Shown here one piece after another: positions 21,024 to 31,323 of a stretch of 34,048 nt of DNA (its first letter is position 1; the number at the start of each line of letters is the position of its first letter). The stretch covers positions 1-34,048 of the forward strand of contig CAICTM010001214.1 in NCBI GenBank assembly GCA_903772945.1, given 5' to 3'. Below the pieces are notes generated by a model. The model had not been told where the DNA came from. It ran no database searches and saw nothing but the letters and a program-made list of their open reading frames with translations. The translations under genes were made by a program, and so were the position numbers. This DNA comes from Seminavis robusta. Lineage: Eukaryota > Bacillariophyta > Bacillariophyceae > Naviculales > Naviculaceae.

Positions 21024-23835
21024 ATGGCCGACGAACCAGCCAGGCTCAAGCATGTCCTATGCAACCTATGCGGCGAAGACGCTTCCACCACAGGGTACAA
21101 TGCATCTCACATGCGCATCGCACTGTCTGAACAAGGAATCGACGGATGGATGGATCTCCTACTTCTCACCAAAGATGAAGTTATGGATCTCCAAGCTTCC
21201 AATGACACCAACGGCGCTCCAAGACCAGTACCTCTCACCAGGAAGAAGCTACTGCTCGCGGCGATACAGATGTATCACCATTGGTGGTTCAAGAAGAAAG
21301 CACCCGTCCGCATCGTATCACTGACGGCCACCACGCTCGACGCTTTCAGAGTTGGAATCTTCCAGCCACACGGCGAAATCATCCCATGGCAGCAAATGAG
21401 ACGCAGCGATGCCACGATGACCGATGGGGAGCGTGCAATCGCACTTTGGGACAAGAACAACAAGCCCGTTCGGTCGGAGTTCAGGGAGTTTCGCGACAAA
21501 TCCTCTTTCATCAAATGGAGGAAGAACTTCCTCAACACGCTCAAATCTCAAGGTCTCTCCCACCTCATTGATTCTGACTTCACGGTCACCAACGTCGAAC
21601 TAGACGAGAAACAACGAGAATGGATGTACAAGACCTTCGAAGACATCTTCCAAGAAGCACAGGCACGATCTGTCATCCTTGCCAACGAAACCGACAAGGA
21701 CACTCGTGCGATCTGGAAGGCAATTGACGAATATTACTCCAAGTCCATGGTCGCAACCCTGCGCTCGGATAAGATTTCGTGTTATCTCACCTCCGCCGAT
21801 ATCGCAGAAGGTGTATGGAGAGGGTCCCAAGCTGGTTTCATCTCCAACTTCCTCGAACAATTTCGGCAGTACAATGAGATCAGCGACGAGCCATACACTG
21901 ACCAGCAGGGGGCACGTTTCTTGGAACGCTCAATCTCCAAGGCACCAAATCTCGCTCCCGTACGACGTCTCGCACTGCAAACCAAGAAAGCTGCAGGCGA
22001 CACCTCCCAGTATACGCTCGAGCAATACTGAGCAGCCCTTCTTGAGCAAGCACAACTGCATGACAGTGCAAGTCATGCAACGTCAACACGCTCTCGAAGC
22101 AACGCTCGTCGTCGTACCTACCAATACGAAATTCTCTTCGATGATGGTACAGCGGAAACCTGTGACAACGCCCATGAGGCGTTCGTCCACGATATGGATA
22201 CACCAGTGGAGGTCCTATTGCAAGCCCATCAGACAGACACTCGCGGTCCACGCAAGGTCATGATGAACGCAACCACATGGTGGTCGTTATCCAAGTCGGA
22301 TCAAGAGGCATGGGATAATATCTCTGAGCAGGGCAAGAAGAGCATCCTTGACTACACGGCTGACTTAGCTGTTCGACGTAGTCAACACAACTCTGGGCAA
22401 TCACGCCCAGCCCACTCAGTCAACTCCCATGACTTCCTCGACGTGGGCAACACCACGCCACGAGCAGGCAACCTAGAAGTGTCCTCGCACCAAACCAAGT
22501 CCAACAAGACGGACACCGACCTGTTGCAGCTCGCGTGCAACAAGACGCATTCTATGCCACCGTCCTTCGCTGGTGACATCGCGTCCGTCCTATCACAGCC
22601 GTCCAATACGGCTACACGCGAGGTATGAGTTCACGAGGTTGATCGCTCATCCTACGAGTCCTACTCCCACGAAATGTTGTTCAGCGAGCCAGAGATTGAT
22701 CCTGATTGGCAGCCCTTCGTATATCTCTCTGATGGATCCGGGGACAGCCAAACACAAACCACTCGTGAGACTACGACGACGCCGGTGGACCTCCTCGACG
22801 TACCCTACGAAGCGGATCCTCCAATGCCCGCACTTGACGATGGAGAAACAATCTTCCCATCCAGTGATCAGGATTTCTCACAGTTTGCTTACGGTACCTC
22901 TCAATACGAGGCTATTGATACGAGTATCCAACAGCAAATCCAAGAGGATCACACAGGGTACCACACCTTCGAACCGCAGGTTCTATGCGATGAACCCTTC
23001 GACCTCTGGACACGTCAACGCATCTCCTCAGCTCTGGAAGCACAGCTGGATCCTACGGCACTTCCTATGATTGGCCCACTCATGGCACCACCACACCATC
23101 AGATTCGGCAACCTGGCGATACACTCTTGCTTCGTCAGTGTCAAGCTGCCACCGAGCATGAACAACAGCCAGCTCTTGGCCAATCTTACAGCGGAAGAAG
23201 CACCCGTTGAGGAGGCACCTATTGCAGAGATACCCGCTGATGATCCAGAGTCCCTAGTGCTCGATATTTCCCAACTCCAACTCGATCCTTCCTCTGATAT
23301 TGGAGCCGATATTGACACTGACCTCAGTGTCGCGACACCAAGCGAGGCTGACTTCCCGGAAGACCCCTCCATGCGCCACATCAAAGGCACCCATGGAATC
23401 CGCAAGGCTGTCCGACAACGCCGAGTGCTCAGACAGACTCCTGCTGCGCTCGCACCTGCAGCAATAACGACATCCTCTGCCGCATCCGTCCCCACGGTCC
23501 CCACAACAACACCGGTCTCTGACGGCACTCCAGACTCTTCTGGATTCGTTACTGTCACCTCTTCCAAACCTCGAGGACGAAAGGGCAGGACCAAGAAGAA
23601 GGAACCATCCACGACGCCCACAGGCACTCTTGGATCTATCTGCAACCTCATGTCACCATCTGGTTACAGACAGGATCTGCTCTCATCCAGCTCATCCGAA
23701 TCCAGGAGCTCTGACAGTTCCTACCACCCCTCCGATGTATCCCAACAGTCTCGCACTGGAGATGCATCCAACTCCTTCGCTGCTCTTCAAGACTCCGATG
23801 ACGAGCAGGATTTTCATCAGGCCGGAGCACGCTAA
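21024..23835 (+). pseudogene. Copia gag of the rearranged element, interrupted
   Basis: Gag would form the virus-like particle around the element RNA. The frame starts at an ATG 42 bp after the 5' LTR. One frame runs from 21,024 through TGA stops at 22,029-22,031 and 22,626-22,628 to 23,210. The last part, ending DFHQAGAR, is in another frame (23,071-23,835), so there is also a frameshift. The first 335 residues contain an FIKWRKNFLNTL block and an FLEQFRQYNEI block. Later blocks have MMNATTWWSLSKSDQEAWD and an Arg/Lys-rich patch (RGRKGRTKKKE). These are features I associate with diatom copia gag. No CCHC knuckle is seen. Both TGA stops could come from CGA by C-to-T change. The pol frame opens inside the last 34 bases of gag. 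Confidence 0.8.
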
Positions 23836-23936
23836 GCCAACATGGTCCACAGGCCTCTTCACAAACGGCTATTGCCATACCTTCCGGGGTACACTGTCAC
23901 GCCCCTCCTTCGGCGGTACCTCCCGATGCAGATGAC

Positions 23937-24618
23937 AACACTCCTTCCCTATACCAATACACAGTTCAGACTACTGTGGTTCGGCATAAGAACGATCGTG
24001 GTTCCCTTGTTGATAGGGGAGCCAATGGCGGGATCCTTGGTAAGGATGCTCGCGTCACGGTTACACACCAACGACAGGTTGATGTCACTGGCATTGACAA
24101 CCATGAGATGAATGGTCTGAAGATCGTTGATGGCGTTGGTAAAGTCACCTCACACCGAGGTCCCATCATCATTGTGCTCCGCCAATATGCCTACCATGGT
24201 ATCAACCGTACCATCCATGCATCTGGTCAGATCGAGCACTACAAGAACCGAGTAGATGATCGATCCCTCCTATGTGGTGGCAGACAATGTATCCACACCA
24301 ACGATGGCTTCATCATTCCTCTGGATATTGTCAATGGATTTCCGTATATGCGAATGTGCCCTCCTTCTGACAAGGAACTTGAAACGCTCACCCATGTCAT
24401 TCTGACATCTGGCGAGTTATGGTATCCCAAGGTTCTCGACTTCAGACACAGTGACCATGACGACTGGTACAACCGTATCAAACTCAAAGATGATGCACCG
24501 CCCAACTATGCTTTTGTTTCACAAGGGCATTACAAACACCGTGAACCACATCACGCACCCACCGTTGAAGCAATCATCCCGCTAAGCGAGAATCCACTGA
24601 ACATCAACCATGCTACAT
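23937..24618 (+). pseudogene. Copia protease/pre-integrase fragment, truncated
   Basis: This fragment is read in frame with a stretch open back to 23,802. It shows GSLVDRGANGGILG, the aspartic protease site region, followed by TGIDNHEM, HASGQIEHYKN and DIVNGFPYMRM. These are the protease and the following segment of a Ty1/copia polyprotein. The fragment is nearly identical to the minus-strand copy at 29,301-29,981. At 24,618-24,621 the reading jumps from CATGCTACAT into a second copy of the gag tail, so integrase and RT are absent on this strand. The remainder of pol lies inverted further right. Confidence 0.85.
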
Positions 24619-24620
24619 CC

Positions 24621-25216
24621 CCCAACTCCAACTCGATCCTTCCTCTGATATTGGAGCCGATATTGACACTGACCTCAGTGTCGCGACACAAAGCGAGGCT
24701 GACTTCCCGGAAGACCCCTCCATGCGCCACATCAAAGGCACCCATGGAATCCGCAAGGCTGTCCGACAACGCCGAGTGCTCAGACAGACTCCTGCTGCGC
24801 TCGCACCTGCAGCAATAACGACATCCTCTGCCGCATCCGTCCCCACGGTCCCCACAACAACACCGGTCTCTGACGGCACTCCAGACTCTTCTGGATTCGT
24901 TACTGTCACCTCTTCCAAACCTCGAGGACGAAAGGGCAGGACCAAGAAGAAGGAACCATCTACGACGCCCACAGGCACTCTTGGATCTATCTGCAACCTC
25001 ATGTCACCATCTGGTTACAGACAGGATCTGCTCTCATCCAGCTCATCCGAATCCAGGAGCTCTGACAGTTCCTACCGCCCCTCCGATGTATCCCAACAGT
25101 CTCGCACTGGAGATGCATCCAACTCCTTCGCTGCTCTTCAAGACTCCGATGACGAGCAGGATTTTCATCAGGCCGGAGCACGCTAAGCCAACGTGGTCCA
25201 CAGGCCTCTTCACAAA
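24621..25216 (+). repeat. Second copy of the gag tail at the rearrangement junction
   Basis: This segment duplicates 23,270-23,865 at a constant offset of 1,351 bases with only a few substitutions. It encodes the same C-terminal gag part and ends at the equivalent TAA (25,184-25,186). On the left it is fused to protease/integrase sequence. On the right, at CACAAA, it is fused to the inverted 3' genomic flank. The right junction sits at a short shared AAA(GGCT) run. Confidence 0.9.
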
Positions 25217-25374
25217 GGCTGCCATTTGGCATGCTACGCTCCCAAATCCAGAGGGTCCTTTGCCTTGCTTTCCCCCCTCATTCCTTCTGTTTTGGCATGG
25301 CTACCATGACGGCTGTTACCTCTTCCGTCATTGTTTGGTTGCCTCCCGAGTTGCAGTTTTGCATCCAATGCCAC
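25217..25374 (-). repeat. Inverted 3' genomic flank of the copia insertion
   Basis: Read on the minus strand, this segment follows the 3' LTR and begins GTGGCATTGG. It matches 31,105-31,290, apart from a few substitutions and one missing 32-bp unit. It is therefore the right half of the target site whose left half is at 20,491-20,560, now in opposite orientation. Confidence 0.85.
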
Positions 25375-25797
25375 TGCTAACGTGAGGAAATACTATACTT
25401 GAATAGAGAGATCTTGTAGAAGTAGCTACCACCCAACGAGATCAGCTGCAACTATTCAAGACGAGTGCAAAGTAAATGCAAAGTTCGCTTCTTAGTAATT
25501 CATAATCTGTGTTGTGAGCTTTGATTGATGTGATCAGTAAAGCTAGTTCGTAGCGTGTTAGATCAATGCATTGTGGTAGTTGATCTTGATTCATACGGAA
25601 GTCAACGTGGTATCTGCGGGAAACGGTTCGTTGGCAGGATGCTTTACTCCTGTCGAATACTCCAGTTTACCGTGTCCTTTGGTTTCGTTGAGAACGTGTT
25701 CTTTCCAGCGTTCTCTGTTCCATCGTGTTGACTCATAAAGCATGACTCAATCTACTCACGGATACTCTGAGTCGTGGGAGGAACTGTAACGCTTTCA
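25375..25797 (-). repeat. 3' LTR of the rearranged copia element, inverted
   Basis: On the minus strand the 423-bp segment begins TGAAAGCG right after a GAGGGGAG polypurine tract and ends CGTTAGCA. It is nearly identical to 20,561-20,981. The stop codon of pol (25,752-25,754) lies 43-45 bases inside it. Confidence 0.9.
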
Positions 25798-27475
25798 CTC
25801 CCCTCAGTGGCGACTGTCGACTCTGAGTGTTTCTTACCGCAATCCTTGGTATCTCCTGACCAAAACAGTAGTGCATTCAGCATAGGCCATACCGATGTAT
25901 AGTCCCAGTGCTTGCTGATAATATCTGCAGGGTTAGTAGATCCAGAGATATGATGAAATCTCAAGATACTTGCAGCAACAGCTTCCCTAGTACGGTGGTA
26001 GGAAAGCGCATTGTGTCTTTTGAGAATCTTTGAGTGTGGCATTGAGGCGGTGTTGACTACCGTCTCGTTGTCTCCGAACATCATGGCCGGCGTGTCGACC
26101 AGTACACCTAGGTACCTGAATGTGCTTCGTAGGTCAATGATCTGCTCAGTGGCGGTACGGGCTGCAACATATTTGGATCCGAACGTTGCGGTCTCGACTG
26201 TTGACTGTAGCTTGCTGAACCAGTCGATGGGAGTCTTGTTCGCTAGGTGTAGAACTCCGGTAACTGCCCGTCCACTGATGAGATCGTGATAGAGGTTCGC
26301 ATCCACATATGTGGTGAGAATGACCCGTTTGCCTCGAGGTACCGGTGCGTTGTGCGGCTGAACTTCTTTGGCACCATGGTAGCATGAGTACTCCCATTCG
26401 TACTCTTTCTTTGGAATCGCTGAGTAATCCGGTTCCTCCTTTCGGATCCGTATGATGCCGTGTTGCATCTTGGAAAGGTACCCGCAGATTCTCTTGACCC
26501 GTTCTAAGTGACCCATTCTTGGTGCTGCCCGAAATTTGGACATCGTCATGGTGGCCGTGGCAATATCGAACCTTCCGATTTGGATTGCCCATTGTAGACT
26601 ACCGATGAGGGATTGGTATATCTTTTGTGTGTCCATATCGAGTAGCTCTGTTGTGTCAGTCTCTGGATGATCTCCTTTGATGAGTGGAGATGAGGCTTGT
26701 TTGGGCATGTGTCCGAAGATCCGTTGGTAGTTACTGAGTACCTTCTCAATGTATTTGCGAGGTGCGTAACTCAGTACTCCGTTCTCATCACGGCAGAAAT
26801 CACATCCTGGGTGGAAGCTGATGGCACCGGTTCCCTTTAGTTTGAACTTGTGCTCCCCTTCCAATGTCGCGATGATCTTGGATGCATCTTTGCTGACAAT
26901 AAGGAGGTCGTCTATGTACACAGCGATGTATTCGTAGTAGCTCCCTTTGTCTCGCATCCAGATGTCTGATTCGGCTTTTGAAGGAAAGAATCCCATCGAA
27001 CGGAGAACATCTGCGAATCGTTCGTGCCATCGTAATCCAGAAGACTTGAGTCCGTATAAGGCACGGCTGATGATGAGGGTGCATCCTTCTCGATCTCCAA
27101 ACTCTGGTCCTGCAACAACGTACACCTTCTCTGTAAACGATTCCAAGTAGGCATTTCCGATGTCTGTTGCCCGTACTTCGCAATCATTGAGTTCTGCGAG
27201 GAATGTGAGGATACGAATCCCACGTAACGAAACCACACTGGAATAGACGGAGTCTACTGGTGTATCAGTGAGATGTCCTCCAGCGACAAGCCGTGCTTTG
27301 TGTCGTCCATCGTGCTTGACTGCGTACACCATGTGCACTCGGATCTTCTTCCAATCTGGTCCAGGGTTATGTCCCTTTCCTTTGTTGATGAAGGTCTCCT
27401 ATTCATCAATCTGTTTGAGTTCGGTCATCTCGGCATCTCTCCACTTGGTGTCTCCATTGCGCGTCCCGGTAATTT
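25752..27475 (-). pseudogene. Copia reverse transcriptase and RNase H, nearly open
   Basis: RT copies the element RNA and RNase H degrades it in the particle. From 27,338 the frame is open for 528 codons. It contains HKARLVAGGH and ATDIGNAYL with the first catalytic Asp. The YIDDLL motif is intact. RNase H blocks follow: TYVDAN, TVETATFGSKY, FGDNE and NPADI, with all expected acidic residues present. Upstream, the RT start (KWRDAEMTEL) is in the same frame but is separated by one TAG near 27,395. A further frameshift near 27,478 separates it from the integrase C-terminus. The frame ends SVTVPPTTQSIRE inside the 3' LTR. Only a few lesions separate this copy from an open pol, so the insertion is young. 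Confidence 0.9.
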
Positions 27476-28645
27476 TTATCCAACTGTGTCTAGTAGACCA
27501 TGCTGAAGACCATGTTCTTCAGCATAGATGGCGACCGTGACTGGATCAGACTCATGTACTCCCATCTTGTCTTTGGTGGTGAGAGGCTCCCAAGTTATCT
27601 CCCCGGTTTCCCATTCAACTTGGACGTTGTACCGCGAACCCTTGTATCGTTCTTTGTCAGATGATCTGATGGGACCTTGATGGTCCAAGATCTTGCGGAA
27701 CTTCCATGTGCCATCCCAAGTTTGGTCTTGTTCAATGTAGTCCACGATATCGTTGTAGGCTACGATCTCCTCGTACTCGTCGTTGACTCTGCATTTGAAC
27801 TTGATCATGTCGGGATGTTGTTGAACCTTCTCCTTGTGGTATTTGACTCTTTCAAGGATCTTGGCTCTTACTCGGGTTCCATCTTCTGCGGGCGGCATGA
27901 GAAATGTTCTTTCTATCATCTGTTCAGGAGGTAGTCCTGATTCGGTGGGATTGTCAGTCTTCATATGTTGTTTGTTGAAGATGAATGGTTCCTCCGCACT
28001 AGATGATCCTTTCTCGGGTTCGTCCTTCTGATGGTTCGCAATGTTGTCATCATCGTCATTGACCGTTTCTACCTGGGGCATCTCCTTGAGAGGTGGTTCG
28101 TCCATTGGAGTAGGCTCTTCTGGAGTGGTCTCCCCTATCTCCCCTTCTTCGTCATCGTCTGGAAGGTCAAAAGGGCTCTGGTTCATGTCGATAGTAGGCA
28201 GTCTAGCATCATTGCCTTCTTTGTCTCTTTTAGACCTGACGTATATGCGTTCTGGAACTGCTCCTGATTCAACATCGAGTTTAAGGTTGTTGATCCTTTC
28301 CTTTGCAAGTCTGACTCTGGACCGACATATGATCTGTTTGGTATCATCGGTGAGGATCTTGAAGGTGAGTTGATGTCCAACGTTCCAGGCAAACCCAACG
28401 AAACGTCCACGAATCTCTGAAGACTTGTTGTGTCCGGGTTGGGCATTGTACCCTTGGTCTTTGTATCGCGGAACATAAACAACATCCCAGAATAGGAATA
28501 CGAGCAGAATGCTGATGTCCACGGTTTGTCCAGTGAGAACTTCAAGTGGTGGTCTCCATCCAGTTGATTTCTCTGCTGTATGATTCATAACATCACCTAT
28601 CCATTGCATGCACAGTAGCCAGGCTTCGGGATCAACGTTTCGCCA
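27476..28645 (-). pseudogene. Copia integrase C-terminal part
   Basis: An open frame of 377 codons starts with the end of the integrase core (CMQWIGDVMNHTAEK, GWRPPLEVLTG, WDVVYVPRY). It continues with the GRFVGFAWNVGH block, which places the C-terminal GKGR-like region. A long acidic linker (Asp/Glu/Pro-rich, about residues 145-225) precedes RT. A late YNVQVEWETGEITWEPL block resembles a chromodomain-like motif. The part before CMQWIG (about 28,610-28,645) is coding-like but separated from the upstream frame by a single-base shift. On the other side, a shift near 27,478 separates it from RT. Confidence 0.85.
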
Positions 28646-28646
28646 G

Positions 28647-29981
28647 CTAGTTCATGAACCAGTTGTGGTTGCGTTTAAGATGCTTCCATCTGTGTTCCGC
28701 GAAGTTTTGATGCTGGTAGTGGGGTTCAGATTGCCAATCGTCAATGCATAGTGCACGAAGTATCTCTTTTACTCGCGCGGAAGTTTGTGCTGAGTGTCCA
28801 TCTGAGATGAGCTTGTCCATTGCTCCCCTTGTTCGTATGACATCCTCAAGGGTGTTGACAAAGTCCGCAGTGGAAGACATACCGAATACATCGATGACAA
28901 GCGATTTACGCCCAATGAAGATCTGTGCCATCATTTGACCTCCGGTGCAAATGGCGGGTGTATCCGCAAAGACAGTATCCGTAGCAACTGGTTCATTGCG
29001 TCGCCATACATTATGAGCCGGGAAAGGTGACTTAATGGTTTGCTTGATGTGATGTCCAGCTTGGATATTGGACGCGTGTTGGGTAGTCCGCTCAAATGTA
29101 CGGCGAATCTTCTCAACGGGAACGTGGAGAAAGAATGGGCTGTACTTTTGGTAGTCTGGTGGTTTAGGAGTGGACTCGGTGACGGGGATGATGATGTGGT
29201 CTTTAGATGGGACCGTATCAGTATCAAAGGCAGAATAGACTGATTCTGCGAGGATGCACGGTTGGTTGAGGTTGGAGACAATCTTGTAGGCTTCGAGAAA
29301 TGTAGCATGGTTGATGTTCAGTGGATTCTTGCTTAGCGGGATGATTGCTTCAACGGTGGGTGCGTGATGTGGTTCACGGTGTTTGTAATGCCCTTGTGAA
29401 TCAAAAGCATAGTTGGGCGGTGCATCATCTTTGAGTTTGATACGGTTGTACCAGTCGTCATGGTCACTGTGTCTGAAGTCGAGAACCTTGGGATACCATA
29501 ACTCGCCAGATGTCAGAATGACATGGGTGAGCGTTTCAAGTTCCTTGTCAGAAGGAGGGCACATTCGCATATACGGAAGTCCATTGACAATATCCAGAGG
29601 AATGATGAAGCCATCGTTGGTGTGGATACATTGTCTGCCACCACATAGGAGGGATCGATCATCTACTCGGTTCTTGTAGTGCTCGATCTGACCAGATGCA
29701 TGGATGGTACGGTTGATACCATGGTAGGCATATTGGCGGAGCACAATGATGATGGGACCTCGGTGTGAGGTGACTTTACCAACGCCATCAACGATCTTCA
29801 GACCATTCATCTCATGGTTGTCAATGCCAGTGACATCAACCTGTCGTTGGTGTGTAACCGTGACGCGAGCATCCTTACCAAGGATCCCGCCATTGGCTCC
29901 CCTATCAACAAGGGAACCACGATCGTTCTTATGCCAAACCACAGTAGTCTGAACTGTGTATTGGTATAGGGAAGGAGTGTT
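28647..29981 (-). pseudogene. Copia protease and integrase core, inverted part
   Basis: On the minus strand the frame shows the protease site SLVDRGANGGI near residue 35. It continues through the pre-integrase region to the integrase core. The core has ATDTVFADTP, DKLISDGHS and QNFAEHRWKH, giving a D...D-34-E arrangement (about residues 344, 403 and 438 of the readable frame). It lacks the start of the polyprotein because the copy is cut at 29,981, where it abuts another copia fragment. A single-base frameshift near 28,645 closes the frame. The first 680 bases duplicate 23,937-24,618 on the other strand. Confidence 0.9.
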
Positions 29982-30382
29982 CTTTTTCTTCGGACAGATG
30001 CCCACCAAGTCCTACTAGGTTGGCCACCATTGAATGCTCCACCTATGGGGCTGAGTTGGTCACAGCAAGGATTGGGATTGAGGCTGCCCTTGCCATGAGG
30101 TACAAGGCCAGAATGTTGGGAGTTGAAGTGAAGACCCCGACCTCCATCTTGGTTGACAACATGTCAGTTGTCAACAACCTACAGTTGCCATCCTCCTCCC
30201 TCAAGAAGAAGCACCATGCCTGTGCCTACCACAAGTGCAGAGAAGCTGTTGCCATTGGTGTTGCCAGGGTTGGGAAGATCGCATCAGGATGGAACCTTGC
30301 GGATATGGGGACCAAGCCTCTTGGACCCCACAAGATGTACCGGCTCTGCAAGCAGGTACTGTATGGGCGATTTGATGATTGA
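29982..30382 (+). pseudogene. RNase H end of a second copia lineage
   Basis: The plus strand reads RLATIECSTYGAELVTARIG, then SILVDNMSVV, KKHHACAYHKCREAVA, SGWNLADMGTKPLG and a stop at 30,380-30,382. These are RNase H blocks of a Ty1/copia polyprotein: the E of the ATIE block, the D of the VDN block and the D of the LAD block. The wording differs from the neighbouring element (TVETATFGSKY, FGDNE) and from the inverted-repeat elements, so this is a separate lineage. Everything upstream (RT, integrase, gag) is missing. The left edge at 29,982 is a sharp junction with the inverted element. Confidence 0.85.
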
Positions 30383-30443
30383 GTGCCCACCTTACACTGT
30401 GTATGTTTGACTCTATGTGCCTGTGCCACCAACCCAAGGGGAG

Positions 30444-31038
30444 TGACAGGATTTGGTTTGGAGCCACATGATGTGAATCCAGCACTGTTGGTTTGTCAGA
30501 GTGTTGGTCTCTGAATGTCTTTACAACTGTGCTGGTTTCTCAGATTGTCTGTCACTCTAGAACAATGTATGGCAGCCCTGCTGCCAAAATTTGGCTTTAC
30601 AAGACTAAATTGTTCTATGTCCCTGTGGCCTTGCTGCCCATGTAACTTTGTGCTTGACTCCTATGTATTGGAGCCCATTATGAGAAGATGGCCTAAGAAG
30701 GTCCTTATGTGATGATATTTGGTTGTCTGGTATGTAACGGTAGGAAATTCGGAGGCCGAAAGATAGCCGAAAGTGCATTTTCGGCCACCACGGTAGCCCC
30801 ATTTCGTGGCACTCGAAACCTGACACCGTAGTTGACTTTAGGAGCCCTGAGAGCTCACAATTACTAGTTTAACATAAGTATAAAGTGTTCCTGTTGACCA
30901 GGAGTGAGTATTGCATCTGTAGCACTTTATTGCACCTGTTGTGTGCTTACCCTTCAAGACCGTCCTGAGTAGATCTCAGGCAGACTGACTGAGAGCCTTT
31001 CCTTACTGAGGGAAGGATTGAACAAAAGAACTTTGCCA
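30444..31038 (+). repeat. 3' LTR of the second copia lineage
   Basis: A purine tract AAGGGGAG is followed by TGACAGG, and the segment ends TTTGCCA (TG...CA, 595 bp). The right limit is supported because the target-site sequence shared with 20,491 begins at the very next base (GAGAAAAGG). No matching 5' LTR is in the window, so the length rests on these end signals. Confidence 0.7.
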
Positions 31039-31323
31039 GAGAAAAGGTTACCGAATAAGTAACCGAACATCGCATCGATAGACAAGGTGCGGCAAGAAAA
31101 CAGGGTGGCATTGGATGCAAAACAGCAACTCGGGAGGCAACCAAACAATGACGGAAGAGTTAACAGCCGCCATGGTAGCCATGCCAAAAGAGAAGGAATG
31201 AGGGGGGGAAGCATGCCAAAAGAGAAGGAATGAGGGGGGAAAGCAAGGCAAAGGACCCCCTGGATTTGGGAGCGTAGCATGCCAAATGGCAGCCTTTGGC
31301 TCTAGTTTGGGAACCTTGGCCAC
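31039..31323. repeat. Uninterrupted copy of the copia target site
   Basis: Bases 31,039-31,108 match 20,491-20,560, and 31,105-31,290 match the inverted flank 25,217-25,374. The junction reads CAGGGTGGCATTGG with one GTGG, as expected before insertion. The segment lies just downstream of the minus-strand gene and would be its 3' untranslated or intergenic region. It contains a 32-bp tandem duplication (31,181-31,212 and 31,213-31,244). Confidence 0.85.

Noticed and set aside
23028..23651. Minus-strand frame of 207 codons, repeated at 24,613-25,002
   Set aside because: It is antisense to the gag tail and repeated only because that DNA is duplicated.
24722..25385. Apparent separate gene at the duplicated gag tail, with frames running into the flank
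   Set aside because: It is an exact duplicate of gag sequence fused to flanking DNA and has no start of its own.
25375..25797. Two independent copia insertions in opposite orientation
   Set aside because: The outer flanks of the two LTRs are the two halves of one target site with a shared GTGG, as the intact copy at 31,039-31,290 shows.
30947..31323. Minus-strand hydrophobic frames (up to 108 codons) across the target-site copy
   Set aside because: They run through an LTR boundary and a tandem duplication. The other copy of the site does not preserve them.
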